64,000 nucleotides of DNA from CAYPGJ01 sp964638515 (GCA_964638515.1 CAZWZL010000012.1:1-64000); one strand, 5' to 3'; shown: positions 24,495 through 34,600, numbered from the stretch's first letter. The notes: a model not told the origin generated them from the sequence alone. Made by a program: numbers and translations.

Positions 24495-26450
24495 TTACTG
24501 GTTGCGCGACTGGCGCGCGGTGAGCGTGACGCGAACGTTGGTTTCCTTGCCTTCGCGGACGACGACCATGTCGACGATGTCGCCGGGCTTGTGGTTGGAG
24601 AGGCGGTTGGTCATGTCCTGCACGTCGACGAGTTCTTCGCCGGCCCATCGGATGATGCGGTCGCCCTTGAGGATGCCGGCCTTGGCTGCTGAGGTTTCGG
24701 GGTAGACCTCGCCGACGAGGACGCCGGTCTTGTCGTCGCCGTAGGCGCCGGGCGCGATGCCGAAGCGGACGCGCGAGCCTCGGAGCGTGCCCATCTGGCG
24801 CGAGCCGGTGGAGGTGAAGGGGAGGGCTTCGGCGCGTGTGGCGAGCGAGAAGGCGACGTCGCCGACGAGGTTGGCGATGCGTGCTCCGCCTTCGTAGTTC
24901 ACGGTGTCGAAGGTGTCCGAGGGCATGTGATACTGATCGTGGAGGCCGGTGAAGAAGAAGAGGACGGGGATGTTGGCGGCGTAGAACGAGGCGTGGTCGG
25001 AGGGGCCTTGGCCGGACTTGGAGGTTTGGACGGTGATTCCGGAGCGGGCGAAATGGGGCTGGACGATGGCTTCGAGGTCGGCCGCGGTGCCGACGCCGCC
25101 GACTTCGAGCTTGTCGCGGAAGCGGCCGATCATGTCCATGTTGATCATGGCGTACATCTGCGAGGCGGCCACGGGGGGCGTTTCGACGAACTTGCGCGAG
25201 CCGTTGAGGCCAGATTCTTCGGCGGAGAATCCGATGAGCATGATGGAGCGCGCGTCGGCGTTGTCGGGCAGATTGGCGTATTCGCGCGAGAGGCGGTCGG
25301 CGAGCAGGAGGACGCCCGCGGTTCCGGAGGCGTTGTCGTCGGCGCCGGGATGGATGACGCCGTCGGCGGCTGGTCCGCCTCGGGAACCGAAGTGGCCGTA
25401 TCCAAGGTGGTCGTAGTGCGCGCCGATGACGACGTACTGGTCGGCGAGCGAGCCTTTGCCACGAATGACGCCGGCGACGTTGTTGGTCGGGATCTGCAGC
25501 GTTTCGATGCCGGCGTTGATGGTGATGGTGGCGTTGGGCATGTCGATGGGGGCGTGTGGGCCATCGCCATCTGCGATTGCGCGGAGCTGTTGGATCGAGC
25601 GGTGTTCGGCGTCGGCGGCGGCCAAGAGTTTGGAGGCCGCGTCTTCGGAGAGCATGACGGCGGGGATTGCGATGGGGCGGCCGAAGCGCGTTTCGGAGGT
25701 GGTTTGGAGTTTTCCGGCGCGGGGGTCTTCGGCGCCGGGAGGGGAGATGAGGATGACGCCGGCGGCGCCGCGTTCTTCGGCGGCGCGGATCTTGGGGAGG
25801 AGGGCGGCGTTGTGGGTCCAGCCGGAGACGTCCTGCCAGCGTGACTTGCCCTCGGCGGTCATGGGCTCGAAGCGGTACAGGACGGCGATCTTGCCGGAGA
25901 GGTCATCGTGGGGTGTGTAGGAGGAGTAACCGTTCGGGCCGTCGGGGAGGGAGTAGCCGACGAAGACGAGGGGTCCCGAGACGGACTTGTTTCCGGAGAC
26001 GCCGAGGACGCTGAAGTCCTCGTCCGGGGTGAGCGTGGTTGTGGCGTCGTTGTGGGTCCAGGAAGCTTCCTGCGCGGTGACCTTGACGTCGCCGGAGACG
26101 GTGAAGGGCTGGCGGAAGGAGGCGGTGGCGGGAGAGTCTCCGAAGGCGGGCTGGAGGCCAGCGCGTTCGAAGTAGAACTGGATGTAGTCCTGCGCAGTCT
26201 CGTTGCCTCGGACGCCGGGGGCGCGACCCTCAAAGAAGTGGTTGCTGAGGGTTGCAACGTGGGAGGCGTAGAGGCGAACGTCAGGGCTTGCGGCACTGAA
26301 GAGGTCGGCCCCGGGGATCGGCTTGGAGGCCGGGGTTGTGGCATCGGTGTGGAGCATCCCACCGGAGGCCGGCTTGGAGCGATTGCCGGCGCAGCCGACG
26401 AGGACGAGCGTGGCTGAGAGGAGGATGGCGGATGTGGAACGGGCGTGCAT
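24495..26450 (-). CDS. M28-family zinc peptidase lipoprotein with PA and PDZ domains
   Basis: 651 residues. The lipoprotein signal ends LVLVGC (Cys20), so the mature enzyme is anchored outside the cytoplasm. A protease-associated domain spans about 150-320 (LLPKIRAAEERGAAGVILIS). The M28 catalytic domain has His345 (GAHYDH), Asp371 (bridging), Glu411/412 (SAEES), Asp439 (INMDMIG) and His508 (HDQYHMPSDT). A C-terminal PDZ domain covers about 565-648. This is the layout of secreted aminopeptidases of the PepS/BSAP kind with substrate-gating domains. GGAG lies 7 bases before the ATG. An in-frame open stretch continues far upstream but overlaps gcvP and is not real. Confidence 0.92.
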   Translation of the reverse strand: MHARSTSAILLSATLVLVGCAGNRSKPASGGMLHTDATTPASKPIPGADLFSAASPDVRLYASHVATLSNHFFEGRAPGVRGNETAQDYIQFYFERAGLQPAFGDSPATASFRQPFTVSGDVKVTAQEASWTHNDATTTLTPDEDFSVLGVSGNKSVSGPLVFVGYSLPDGPNGYSSYTPHDDLSGKIAVLYRFEPMTAEGKSRWQDVSGWTHNAALLPKIRAAEERGAAGVILISPPGAEDPRAGKLQTTSETRFGRPIAIPAVMLSEDAASKLLAAADAEHRSIQQLRAIADGDGPHAPIDMPNATITINAGIETLQIPTNNVAGVIRGKGSLADQYVVIGAHYDHLGYGHFGSRGGPAADGVIHPGADDNASGTAGVLLLADRLSREYANLPDNADARSIMLIGFSAEESGLNGSRKFVETPPVAASQMYAMINMDMIGRFRDKLEVGGVGTAADLEAIVQPHFARSGITVQTSKSGQGPSDHASFYAANIPVLFFFTGLHDQYHMPSDTFDTVNYEGGARIANLVGDVAFSLATRAEALPFTSTGSRQMGTLRGSRVRFGIAPGAYGDDKTGVLVGEVYPETSAAKAGILKGDRIIRWAGEELVDVQDMTNRLSNHKPGDIVDMVVVREGKETNVRVTLTARQSRNQ

Positions 26451-26687
26451 GGGCTGCTCCAAGAGGTGTGGGCGCGGACCGGATGAGGCAAGAGCATAGT
26501 GGGGGCGGAAGGCGGGGGTTGCGGCGGATTGTGTGGGGCGGAGCGGAGTTCCTAGACTTGTGATTCTGGCGATTGACCCTGTCGCGGCGGAGGAGTCTGC
26601 CGAGCGTGAGAGGGCGCCCCGTCGGCGACGTGTCGAGCGGGGAATGGTGTTCGTGCCGACGGGCGCGTCGGGCGGAGAGTGGAGTCG

Positions 26688-29630
26688 ATGGGGAACGCGT
26701 TGATGCAGGATCGAGTCGCAGAGTCGAAGTTGGGGGGCGAGAGCGGCGTGTTCCGTCGGACGGACGTATTCGCGGAACGGCACATCGGCCCGGACGAGCG
26801 CGAGATTCGGGAGATGCTCGAGGTTGTCGGTGCGCGCTCGCTGGAAGAGCTGATCGAGCAGACGGTTCCGGCGTCGATCCGGCTCGGGACCGACCTGGAT
26901 CTTCCGCCGGCCATGGCGGAGTTCGAAGCGATTGAGGCGTTGCGCGCCGTTGCGCGAAAGAACAAGGTGTTCAAGAGCTTCCTGGGGATGGGGTATTACG
27001 GGACGGTGACGCCGCCGGTGATCCAGAGGAACATCCTGGAGAACCCGGGTTGGTACACGCAGTACACGCCGTATCAGGCGGAGATCTCGCAGGGCCGGCT
27101 GGAGGCGCTGCTGAATTTCCAAACGATGGTGTCGGACCTGACGGGTCTGCCGTTGGCGGGAGCGTCGCTGCTGGATGAGGGGACGGCCGCGGCTGAGGCC
27201 ATGGCCATGTGTTTCGCGCAGTCGGGCGGCGCGGAGGGCGGGCGGACGACGTTCTTCGTGGCGGAGGATTGCCATCCGCAGACGATCGGCGTGGTGCGAA
27301 CGCGGGCGGAGTCGGTCGGCGTGACGGTGCGGGTGGGGCCGGCGGAGCGTGCGGCGTTCGGGGCGGAGGTGTGCGGGGCGTTGCTGCAGTATCCGACGAC
27401 GGATGGTCGGGTGGTGGATTACCGGGGCGTGATCGAGAAGGCGCATGCCGGTGGCGCGCTGGTGGTGGTCGCTACGGATCTGCTCGCGCTCACGCTGCTG
27501 ACGCCGCCGGGTGAATTCGGGGCGGACATCGCTGTTGGGAGCGCGCAACGGTTCGGCGTGCCGATGGGATTCGGCGGGCCGCACGCCGGGTTCCTGGCGA
27601 CCAGGCAGGAGTTTGCGCGCCGGATGCCGGGGCGGATCATCGGCGTGTCGAGGGATGCGCACGGCGACTTGGCGCTGCGGATGGCGATCCAGACGCGGGA
27701 GCAGCACATCAAGCGCGAGCGGGCGACGAGCAACATCTGCACGGCGCAGGCGCTGCTGGCGATCATGGCGGGGATGTACGCGACGTATCACGGGGCGGAG
27801 GGGGTGCGTCGGATCGCTCGGCGGGTGCGGGCGTGCGCGTGCGCGCTGTCGGCAGGGCTGAAGGAGCAGGGGCATCGCGTGGGAGACGCGCCGTTCTTCG
27901 ACACGCTGCGCGTCAAGCTCGGGGGGTCGGCGGGCGGCGCGGCGACGGTGATCGCGGCGGCGCTGTCGAAAGGCATGAATCTCCGTGACTACGGGGACGG
28001 CACGGTGGGCGTGAGCGTTGATGAAACAACGGACGCGGAGGACGTTGAGACGCTGCTGAGTTGCTTCAATGGCGGGCGGCACATGGGGATGCGGGCCGAG
28101 CGGCTGGTGCGCGAAGAGGATCTTGCGTACGGCGCGCCGTTTGCGCGGACGAGCGCGTATCTGACGCATCCGGTGTTCAACACTCACCACTCGGAAACGG
28201 AGCTGCTTCGGTACATCTTCCGCCTGCAGGGGCGGGATCTTTCGCTGGCGCACTCGATGATCCCTCTGGGCTCGTGCACGATGAAGCTGAACGCCACGAG
28301 CGAGATGCTGCCGGTGACGTGGGATGAGTTTGCGGGCATGCACCCGTTTGCGCCGGCGGCGCAGTGGCGGGGGTACGCGGAGCTGTTCCGCGACCTGGAG
28401 CGGTGGCTCGCGGAGATCACGGGTTTCACGGCGGTTTCGCTTCAGCCCAACGCGGGCAGCCAGGGAGAGTACGCGGGGCTGATGGTCATCCGGGCGTATC
28501 ACCAGCGCCGCGGGGAGGGGCAGCGGGATGTGTGCCTGATTCCGGAGTCGGCCCACGGCACGAATCCGGCGTCGGCGATCGTGGCGGGGCTGCGGGTGGC
28601 GCCGGTGGCGTGTGATGCGCAGGGGAATGTGGATCTGGCGGACCTTCGCGCGAGAGCGGCGGAGCATGCTGATCGGCTCGCGGCGCTCATGATCACGTAT
28701 CCGTCCACGCACGGCGTGTTTGAGGAGGACGTCCGGGAGATCTGCAAGGTCGTGCACGATCGCGGCGGCCAAGTGTACATGGACGGCGCGAACATGAACG
28801 CGCAGGTGGGCGTTTGCCGGCCGGGCGACATCGGGGCGGACGTGTGCCATCTCAATCTGCACAAGACGTTCTGCATCCCGCACGGCGGCGGCGGTCCCGG
28901 CATGGGGCCGATCTGCGTGGCGGAGCATCTCGGGGAGTTTCTTCCCGGGCACCCGGTGCTGAACCCCGAGAGCTCGGGGGCGAGCGCGATCGGGCCGATC
29001 TCCGCGGCGCCGTACGGCAGCCCGGCGATTCTCACGATCTCGTGGATGTACATCGCGATGATGGGCGGGGACGGCCTGAAGCGCGCGACACAGGCCGCGA
29101 TCCTGAATGCCAACTACATGGCCAAGCGGCTCGCGGGCCATTACCCGATCGTGTACTCGGGTCGGAACGGACGCGTGGCGCACGAGTTCATTCTGGACTG
29201 CCGCGCGTTCGAGAAGACGGCGGACATCCGCGTGGAAGACATCGCCAAGCGGCTGATGGATTACGGTTTTCACGCCCCGACCATGTCGTGGCCGGTGGCG
29301 GGCACGCTGATGATCGAGCCGACGGAGAGCGAGAGCAAGGGCGAGCTGGACCGGCTTTGTGACGCGCTCGCGCATATCCGCGAGGAGATCCGCGAGATCG
29401 AGGAGGGCCGAGCGGATCGCAAGGTGAATTTGCTGAAGTGCGCGCCGCACACGGCGAGCCTGCTGACGCGCGACGCGTGGGATCGGCCCTATTCGCGCGA
29501 GCGGGCGGCGTATCCGACAACGTGGGTTCGCGAGCGCAAGTTCTGGCCTGCGGTTGGTCGGATCGACAATGCGTATGGGGATCGAAACCTCGTCTGCACG
29601 TGCCCGCCGATGAGCGCGTACGGGGTGTAA
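26688..29630 (+). CDS. gcvP: Glycine dehydrogenase (decarboxylating), P-protein
   Basis: 980 residues, a fused-type P-protein with both halves in one chain. Decarboxylates glycine with pyridoxal phosphate and passes the methylamine group to lipoyl-H-protein. The PLP lysine is Lys726 in NLHKTFCIPHGGGGPG. Other blocks: ERHIGPDEREIREML near the start, FLGMGYYGT, YTPYQAEISQGRLEALLNF and GSCTMKLNA. ATG at 26688 is preceded by GGAGAG about 9 bases before; a GTG nine bases earlier and an ATG at 26703 are alternatives. gcvT and gcvH are absent here. I see no convincing glycine riboswitch in the 237 bases upstream. Confidence 0.95.
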   Translation: MGNALMQDRVAESKLGGESGVFRRTDVFAERHIGPDEREIREMLEVVGARSLEELIEQTVPASIRLGTDLDLPPAMAEFEAIEALRAVARKNKVFKSFLGMGYYGTVTPPVIQRNILENPGWYTQYTPYQAEISQGRLEALLNFQTMVSDLTGLPLAGASLLDEGTAAAEAMAMCFAQSGGAEGGRTTFFVAEDCHPQTIGVVRTRAESVGVTVRVGPAERAAFGAEVCGALLQYPTTDGRVVDYRGVIEKAHAGGALVVVATDLLALTLLTPPGEFGADIAVGSAQRFGVPMGFGGPHAGFLATRQEFARRMPGRIIGVSRDAHGDLALRMAIQTREQHIKRERATSNICTAQALLAIMAGMYATYHGAEGVRRIARRVRACACALSAGLKEQGHRVGDAPFFDTLRVKLGGSAGGAATVIAAALSKGMNLRDYGDGTVGVSVDETTDAEDVETLLSCFNGGRHMGMRAERLVREEDLAYGAPFARTSAYLTHPVFNTHHSETELLRYIFRLQGRDLSLAHSMIPLGSCTMKLNATSEMLPVTWDEFAGMHPFAPAAQWRGYAELFRDLERWLAEITGFTAVSLQPNAGSQGEYAGLMVIRAYHQRRGEGQRDVCLIPESAHGTNPASAIVAGLRVAPVACDAQGNVDLADLRARAAEHADRLAALMITYPSTHGVFEEDVREICKVVHDRGGQVYMDGANMNAQVGVCRPGDIGADVCHLNLHKTFCIPHGGGGPGMGPICVAEHLGEFLPGHPVLNPESSGASAIGPISAAPYGSPAILTISWMYIAMMGGDGLKRATQAAILNANYMAKRLAGHYPIVYSGRNGRVAHEFILDCRAFEKTADIRVEDIAKRLMDYGFHAPTMSWPVAGTLMIEPTESESKGELDRLCDALAHIREEIREIEEGRADRKVNLLKCAPHTASLLTRDAWDRPYSRERAAYPTTWVRERKFWPAVGRIDNAYGDRNLVCTCPPMSAYGV

Positions 29631-29660
29631 CCCGGTCGAGCGTGCGGGTATCCTGCGTCG

Positions 29661-30728
29661 ATGACCCAGAGCAGCGTTCGGGCGCGCTACGGCGCGGGAT
29701 GGCGTTGGCCGATAGCGGCGGTGTTGAGCGCGGCGGCGCCGGGCTGCGCCACGGAGCACGGAACGATGACGACTCGGCAGGGAGCGGACTTCGCGAGGCC
29801 TGTCGCCACGTATTCCATCGTCGCGCGCGACGCGGTGACCCGGGAGATGGGCGTGGCGGTGCAGTCGCACTGGTTCAGCGTCGGCCCGGTTGTGCCCTGG
29901 GCGGAAGCAGGGGTGGGCGCCGTGGCGACGCAGAGCCTGGTGCGCATCGACTATGGGCCCATGGGATTGGCGCTGATGCGCGAGGGCCAGTCGGCGGGCG
30001 ATGCGCTCGGCGAGTTGATCAACGCGGATCAGGGTCGCGACGTGCGTCAGGTGGCTATGGTCGACGCCACGGGGCGCGTGGCGGTGCACACGGGCGCGCG
30101 GTGCATCGCGGTGGCGGGGCACAAACCGGGCGTTGCTTCGGACGGCTCGGCGTATTCGGCGCAGGCGAATCTGATGCGGGACGAGGGGGTGCCCGAAGCG
30201 ATGAGCCGCGCATTTGAGGAGGCCCCTGTCGGAACGCCGCTGGCGGAGCGTCTGGTGCTTGCGTTGCACGCCGCTGAGGGAGCGGGCGGGGACGTGCGGG
30301 GGCGCCAATCGGCCGCGATCCTGGTGGTGAAGGGCGAATCGACGGGGCGCGTGTGGGCGGACCGCGTGGTGGAGCTTCGGGTTGAAGATCATGCGTCGCC
30401 CGTCGATGAGCTGGCTCGCCTCCTGAAGCTTCATCGCGCCTACGAGCGGATGAACGACGGCGATGAGGCGATGGAGAGGGGCGATGTGGAGGGGGCGCTG
30501 CGGGAGTATGGCGCGGCGCGTGCACTGGCGGGCGGCCATGCGGAGATGGCGTTCTGGACCGCGGTCTCGTTGCTCAACGCCGGGAAGACGAGCGAGGCGG
30601 AGCCGATCCTTCGCGAGGCGTACAGGGACGAACAGGGTGATTGGCGGACGACTCTGCGTCGATTGCCTCGCTCGGGCCTTTTGAATCTGGATGAGAGCGA
30701 AGTGGAGCGGCTGGCCTCGCTTCCGTGA
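29661..30728 (+). CDS. DUF1028 Ntn-hydrolase-like lipoprotein with helical tail
   Basis: 355 residues. A lipoprotein-type signal ends AAAPGC (Cys29). The DUF1028 domain (about 45-270) starts ATYSIVARD and includes MGVAVQSHWFSVGPVVPWAEAGVGAV, TQSLVRIDYG and QANLMRD. DUF1028 proteins have an Ntn-hydrolase fold and some release a peptide to expose a Thr or Ser. Here a precursor of about 48 residues would have to be removed if Thr49 of ATYS is the nucleophile. Residues 285-340 look like one or two TPR units (AMERGDVEGALREYGAARALAGGH). The substrate is unknown. It lies 30 bases after gcvP and may be co-transcribed. Confidence 0.85.
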   Translation: MTQSSVRARYGAGWRWPIAAVLSAAAPGCATEHGTMTTRQGADFARPVATYSIVARDAVTREMGVAVQSHWFSVGPVVPWAEAGVGAVATQSLVRIDYGPMGLALMREGQSAGDALGELINADQGRDVRQVAMVDATGRVAVHTGARCIAVAGHKPGVASDGSAYSAQANLMRDEGVPEAMSRAFEEAPVGTPLAERLVLALHAAEGAGGDVRGRQSAAILVVKGESTGRVWADRVVELRVEDHASPVDELARLLKLHRAYERMNDGDEAMERGDVEGALREYGAARALAGGHAEMAFWTAVSLLNAGKTSEAEPILREAYRDEQGDWRTTLRRLPRSGLLNLDESEVERLASLP

Positions 30729-30746
30729 ATTGCGGTTCGGACGCGA

Positions 30747-33068
30747 TCAGAGCAGGGCGATTGGATCGACGTCGACAGCGGACGAGGCGTCGCTCTTGAG
30801 CAGGCCCTGGTTCCGGGCGTAGGTCATTCTGGCCTGGATCGTGGCGGGGGTGGCGGCGGTGAGTTCGATGGCCAGGCGGTATTGCCCGGCGACTCGGGAG
30901 ATGGGGCACGGCATGGGGCCTCGGATGGAGCAGGGGCCGGCGTCCGAAGCCTCCTCGAGCGCAAGGCGGATGCGCGCGGCGATGTCCTCGGCCTTGTTGA
31001 ACGTCTTGTGCCGGACGACGATCCGAGCCATGCGCGTGCAGGGCGGGAGTTCGGCGCGCCGTCGGTGCGCGAGTTCTTCATCGGCGAACGCGCGGTAATC
31101 GTGGGCCGCGGCGTGCTGTATCGGCGCGGCGGAGGGGGTGAACGTCTGCACGATGACGAGCCCCGGGTCCCTGGCGCCGGGACGACCGGCGCGACCAGCG
31201 ACCTGCGAGACGAGTTGGAACGTCCGTTCCGCGGCTCTGAAATCCGGAAGATTGATCGCAGTGTCGGCGTTCACAACGCCGACGAGACGGAGATTGGGGA
31301 AGTCATGACCCTTGGCGATCATCTGCGTGCCGAGCAGGACGCGCGCCTCGCCTCGCCGGAATCGCTCGAGCAGGTCCATCCAGTCCTTGAACGAGCGCGT
31401 GGTGTCGGAGTCGGCGCGGAGGAGCGTCTCGCCCGGGACGAGATCCGGGAATCGGCGCGCCAGTTCGGCCTCGACGCGCTGTGTGCCCATGCCGAACACG
31501 CTGACGCGTCGATTGCAGAGCGGGCAGTGGTGAGGGAGGAGTTTTTCCGCGAGGCAGTGGTGGCAGCGGACCACGCCGCCGGTGGGGAGCAGGCGGTCTC
31601 GGTGATAGACCATGGTGGCGTCACAGTCGTCGCACGTGAGCACCCAAGCGCAACGGTGATCCGGGCAGCAGATGTAGTTTCCGAAACCGCGGCGGTTCAA
31701 AAGGAGCGCGGCCTGTGCGCCGTCGCGGAGCGTGTGATCGAGCGCGTGCTCGAGGCGCGGTCCGAGGAGATGCACTTCTCGATCTGTCCGCGGTCTGGCG
31801 CGGCGCTCGTCGGCGAGATCGACGATCTCGACGCGCGGCAGCACGGCGCCGCCGACCCGGGCCGGGAGTTCGAGCAGAACGTGGCGGCCTTCGACAGCGT
31901 TGCGCCATGATTCCAGTGACGGGGTCGCGGAGCCGAGCACGACGGGGCATTGCTCGATCTGCGCCCTCTTGATGGCGACGTCGCGCCCGTGATATCGAGG
32001 GGTTTGGTCCTGCTTGTAGCCCTCGTCGTGCTCTTCATCGACGATGATGAGTCCGAGTCGCACGCCGGGCGGGAAGGGGGCGAAGATCGCCGACCTGGCG
32101 CCGATGACCACGTTGGCGCGGCCGGAGGCGACCAGCGCCCACTGCTCGTGCCGCTGGGCGGCTGTCAGGCCGGAATGCAGGATGGCGACGCGGGCATCGG
32201 CGCGCGAGGCCATGCGCGCGAGGAATCGCCCGAAGGTCTGCGGCGTCAGGGAGATTTCGGGAACGAGGACGAGCGCGCGTTCGCCTCGATCGAGCGTGCG
32301 CTCGAGGGCTTGCAGATAGACCTCGGTCTTGCCTGAGCCCGTCACGCCTCGGAGCACAAACGAGCGGAACGCGCCGAGCGCGTGGGAGATGGCGCGGGCG
32401 GCGTCGGCCTGTTCCGGAGTGAGTTGGACTCGTCGGTCTTCAGCGGGCGCGAAGTCCTGCCAGGACGCCTTGATGCGCCTCGAGCGGACTTCTCGAAGCA
32501 GCCCGGCGCGGACGAGCCTGTTCACGGCGGCTACGGTGCGTTCGCCGATCCGATCGGACAACGCGCGAGCTTCGATGGGCCACACGGGGGTGGGCTCGAG
32601 ACTGCGCATCGCGTCCCACGCGCGCTGGGCTGAGGGCGCGAGTTTCTCGGATGGTGATGCGCTGGTCGGCTCGAGCGCGACGCGCTCGACCTCGCCGATG
32701 GAGTGTTTGACGGCCGAGGGCACGAGCGCTGCGAATACCATGCCAAGCGGGCAGCAGTAGTAGCGGGCCATCCACACGCCGAGCTCAACGAGGGAGGGCG
32801 GGATGCTCACGCCGGTGCGTCGGAGGAGGGGTTTGATTCGATCGGCGGGCGCGCCGGAGGGGTCGTCGGAGACGTGGATCACGCAGGCGCCGACGGGCGT
32901 GTTGGAGCCACCGAGGGGGACCTCAACCCTCTCGCCGGTTCGAAGGTCGGCGAGGGCTTCGGGAAGTCCGTAGGTGAGCCCGTCGGGATGATCGTGGCTG
33001 CGCTCGATGGCCACGCGGGCGAAGCGCGTAAAAGCGGGCGGGTCGTCGGCGAAGAGGGAGGCGGGCAC
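30747..33068 (-). CDS. priA: Primosomal protein N', replication restart helicase
   Basis: 773 residues from a GTG start. PriA recognises abandoned replication forks and loads the replisome. The N-terminal 3'-binding domain covers about 1-110, a winged-helix-like region about 140-200, the helicase has Walker A GVTGSGKT (241-248) and DEEH in VDEEHDEGYKQDQTPRYHGRD, and the zinc-binding insertion holds eight Cys in the series CPDHRC, CDDC, CHHC and CPLC. The C-terminal part has the TQMIAKGHDFPN and QVAGRAGR helicase blocks. All key features are intact. The GTG has no strong Shine-Dalgarno and lies 33 bases after the stop of the ankyrin gene. Confidence 0.94.
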   Translation of the reverse strand: MPASLFADDPPAFTRFARVAIERSHDHPDGLTYGLPEALADLRTGERVEVPLGGSNTPVGACVIHVSDDPSGAPADRIKPLLRRTGVSIPPSLVELGVWMARYYCCPLGMVFAALVPSAVKHSIGEVERVALEPTSASPSEKLAPSAQRAWDAMRSLEPTPVWPIEARALSDRIGERTVAAVNRLVRAGLLREVRSRRIKASWQDFAPAEDRRVQLTPEQADAARAISHALGAFRSFVLRGVTGSGKTEVYLQALERTLDRGERALVLVPEISLTPQTFGRFLARMASRADARVAILHSGLTAAQRHEQWALVASGRANVVIGARSAIFAPFPPGVRLGLIIVDEEHDEGYKQDQTPRYHGRDVAIKRAQIEQCPVVLGSATPSLESWRNAVEGRHVLLELPARVGGAVLPRVEIVDLADERRARPRTDREVHLLGPRLEHALDHTLRDGAQAALLLNRRGFGNYICCPDHRCAWVLTCDDCDATMVYHRDRLLPTGGVVRCHHCLAEKLLPHHCPLCNRRVSVFGMGTQRVEAELARRFPDLVPGETLLRADSDTTRSFKDWMDLLERFRRGEARVLLGTQMIAKGHDFPNLRLVGVVNADTAINLPDFRAAERTFQLVSQVAGRAGRPGARDPGLVIVQTFTPSAAPIQHAAAHDYRAFADEELAHRRRAELPPCTRMARIVVRHKTFNKAEDIAARIRLALEEASDAGPCSIRGPMPCPISRVAGQYRLAIELTAATPATIQARMTYARNQGLLKSDASSAVDVDPIALL

Positions 33069-33101
33069 GCCGCAGGGTATCCGGCGGTGCGGCCGGGCGG
33101 C

Positions 33102-34457
33102 TCAGAAACCGGATGGGGCGGGCCCGGGCATCGCGGGCGCCGCCGGGGCCGGGTTCGCTGGAGCGCCGAGCAGGGCCAGAATCGTGGACTTCGACTCGTC
33201 GTCGGGGAGCGCGCCGGCCAGGTCATGGGCGGACTGGCCCGCCGCGTTGCGCAGCGAGAGGTCGGCTTTGGCGCGCAGGAGGCGGCGAAGGGAGTAGATG
33301 TCTCGATCTGCGATGGCGAACATGACCGGGGTCCATCCGGCTCGATCGGCGCGGATGGAAGCGGGACGGTTGACGTCGGCGCCGGCGTTCGCGAGCGGCT
33401 CCACGATCCCGATGCCCTGCGCGAGGAGCAGTGGCGTCCATCCGTCCTTATTCGCGGCGTTGGGGTTGGCGCCGCGATCGAGGAGCAGGCGCACGGTGGA
33501 GGGCTCGTTGGAGAGCACCGCGAGCGCGAGCGGCGTGACGCCGTCCCGATTCGCGGCATTGGGGTCGGCGCCGGCGTCGAGGAGAATCTTGGCGGAGAGC
33601 GTTCTGCCGGAGGTAGCGGCGGCCATGAGCGCCGTGTCGCCGCGCGCGGTTCTGGCTTTGCCGTCAGCGCCTCGTTCGAGGAGCGTTCGTACGCGGGCTG
33701 CGTCGCCTTTGAGCGCGGCGATCATCAGGGGGGTGGAGCCGTCGGCCGACTTGGCGTCGATTGAGGCGCCCAGTTCGATGAGCGTTGCGACGGCTTCCGC
33801 GTTGCCGGCGGGTCCTTCGGCGGCCCACATGAGCGCGGTGTAGCCCTGATCTGACTTGGCTTCAAGCGGTGCGCCTTCTCTGACGAGCGCGCGGATGACT
33901 GCGGAGTTGCCGACGCGAGCCGCGATCATCAGAGGTGTGTGCCCGTCTCGGGGAGTGCGAGAATCAAGGCGAGCCCCGCCCTGCACGAGGATCCGGATGG
34001 CCTCTCCGTCCTGGCAGAACGACGCGGCCCATGCGAGCGCGGTCGTGCCGTCGGCGCGAACGACGTTCGGGTCGGCCCCGGCGGCGAGCAGCAGGCGGTA
34101 CTTCTCCGCGGTCTGCTCTCCGGCGGCCGCGACGATGATGGCGGTGGCGCCGTCGGCGGAGGTGAGATTGGGCAGGGCGCCTGCTTCGAGAAGCACTCTG
34201 ACGGCATCGGCTGTGCCCAGCCTCGCGGCCCAGATGAGGGGTGTGGCGTGGGCCTGCCACTCGAAGCCGCCCGCGTTCGGGGTGTTGGCGGAGACGCCGT
34301 TGGCGAGTTCGCGTTTGAGGGCTTCGATGTCACCTTTGCGCGCGGCGTGGTGGATCTCGAGAAGCTGAGGCGGCCCCGAGCCGGGCTCGTTCTGTGCGAA
34401 CGAGGCAGGAGCAACGAGCAGCGCGGCCAGAACGATGAGAGTGCGGTGCATGAACAT
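33102..34457 (-). CDS. Secreted ankyrin-repeat protein
   Basis: 451 residues from the ATG at 34457, which has GGAGG about 10 bases upstream; an ATG two codons later is possible. The signal peptide is MFMHRTLIVLAALLVAPASFAQ. Then follow about 11 ankyrin repeats with the pattern G.TPLM.AA..G....V..LL..GAD, for example GHTPLMIAARVGNSAVIRALVREGAP and GSTPLMIAALKGDAARVRTLLERG. The last ~35 residues are Ala/Pro-rich. Ankyrins are protein-binding scaffolds; here the signal peptide places it in the periplasm or outside the cell. Partners are unknown. The tail end lies 33 bases from priA. Confidence 0.9.
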   Translation of the reverse strand: MFMHRTLIVLAALLVAPASFAQNEPGSGPPQLLEIHHAARKGDIEALKRELANGVSANTPNAGGFEWQAHATPLIWAARLGTADAVRVLLEAGALPNLTSADGATAIIVAAAGEQTAEKYRLLLAAGADPNVVRADGTTALAWAASFCQDGEAIRILVQGGARLDSRTPRDGHTPLMIAARVGNSAVIRALVREGAPLEAKSDQGYTALMWAAEGPAGNAEAVATLIELGASIDAKSADGSTPLMIAALKGDAARVRTLLERGADGKARTARGDTALMAAATSGRTLSAKILLDAGADPNAANRDGVTPLALAVLSNEPSTVRLLLDRGANPNAANKDGWTPLLLAQGIGIVEPLANAGADVNRPASIRADRAGWTPVMFAIADRDIYSLRRLLRAKADLSLRNAAGQSAHDLAGALPDDESKSTILALLGAPANPAPAAPAMPGPAPSGF

Positions 34458-34600
34458 CTGGGAAGGGCCTCCGTGGGGAGCAGACGCGTCAGGTGTGGGC
34501 CGGTTCTGCGGCCCTCTGTGGAAGGCTTGAGAGAGATTTGTATCGGTCGAACGGGAGGATACGCCCACGCGCGCTCCAGAGGGTCGATACACTGAGGGTG

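Noticed and set aside
26451..26687. Glycine riboswitch upstream of gcvP
   Set aside because: The 237 bases do not show the conserved glycine-aptamer core by eye; a covariance-model search would settle it.
24495..30539. Very long open reading frame on the minus strand reading through gcvP and the DUF1028 gene
   Set aside because: Only the last 651 codons (M28 peptidase) have protein-like composition; the rest is Arg/His/Pro-rich and antisense to two well-supported genes.
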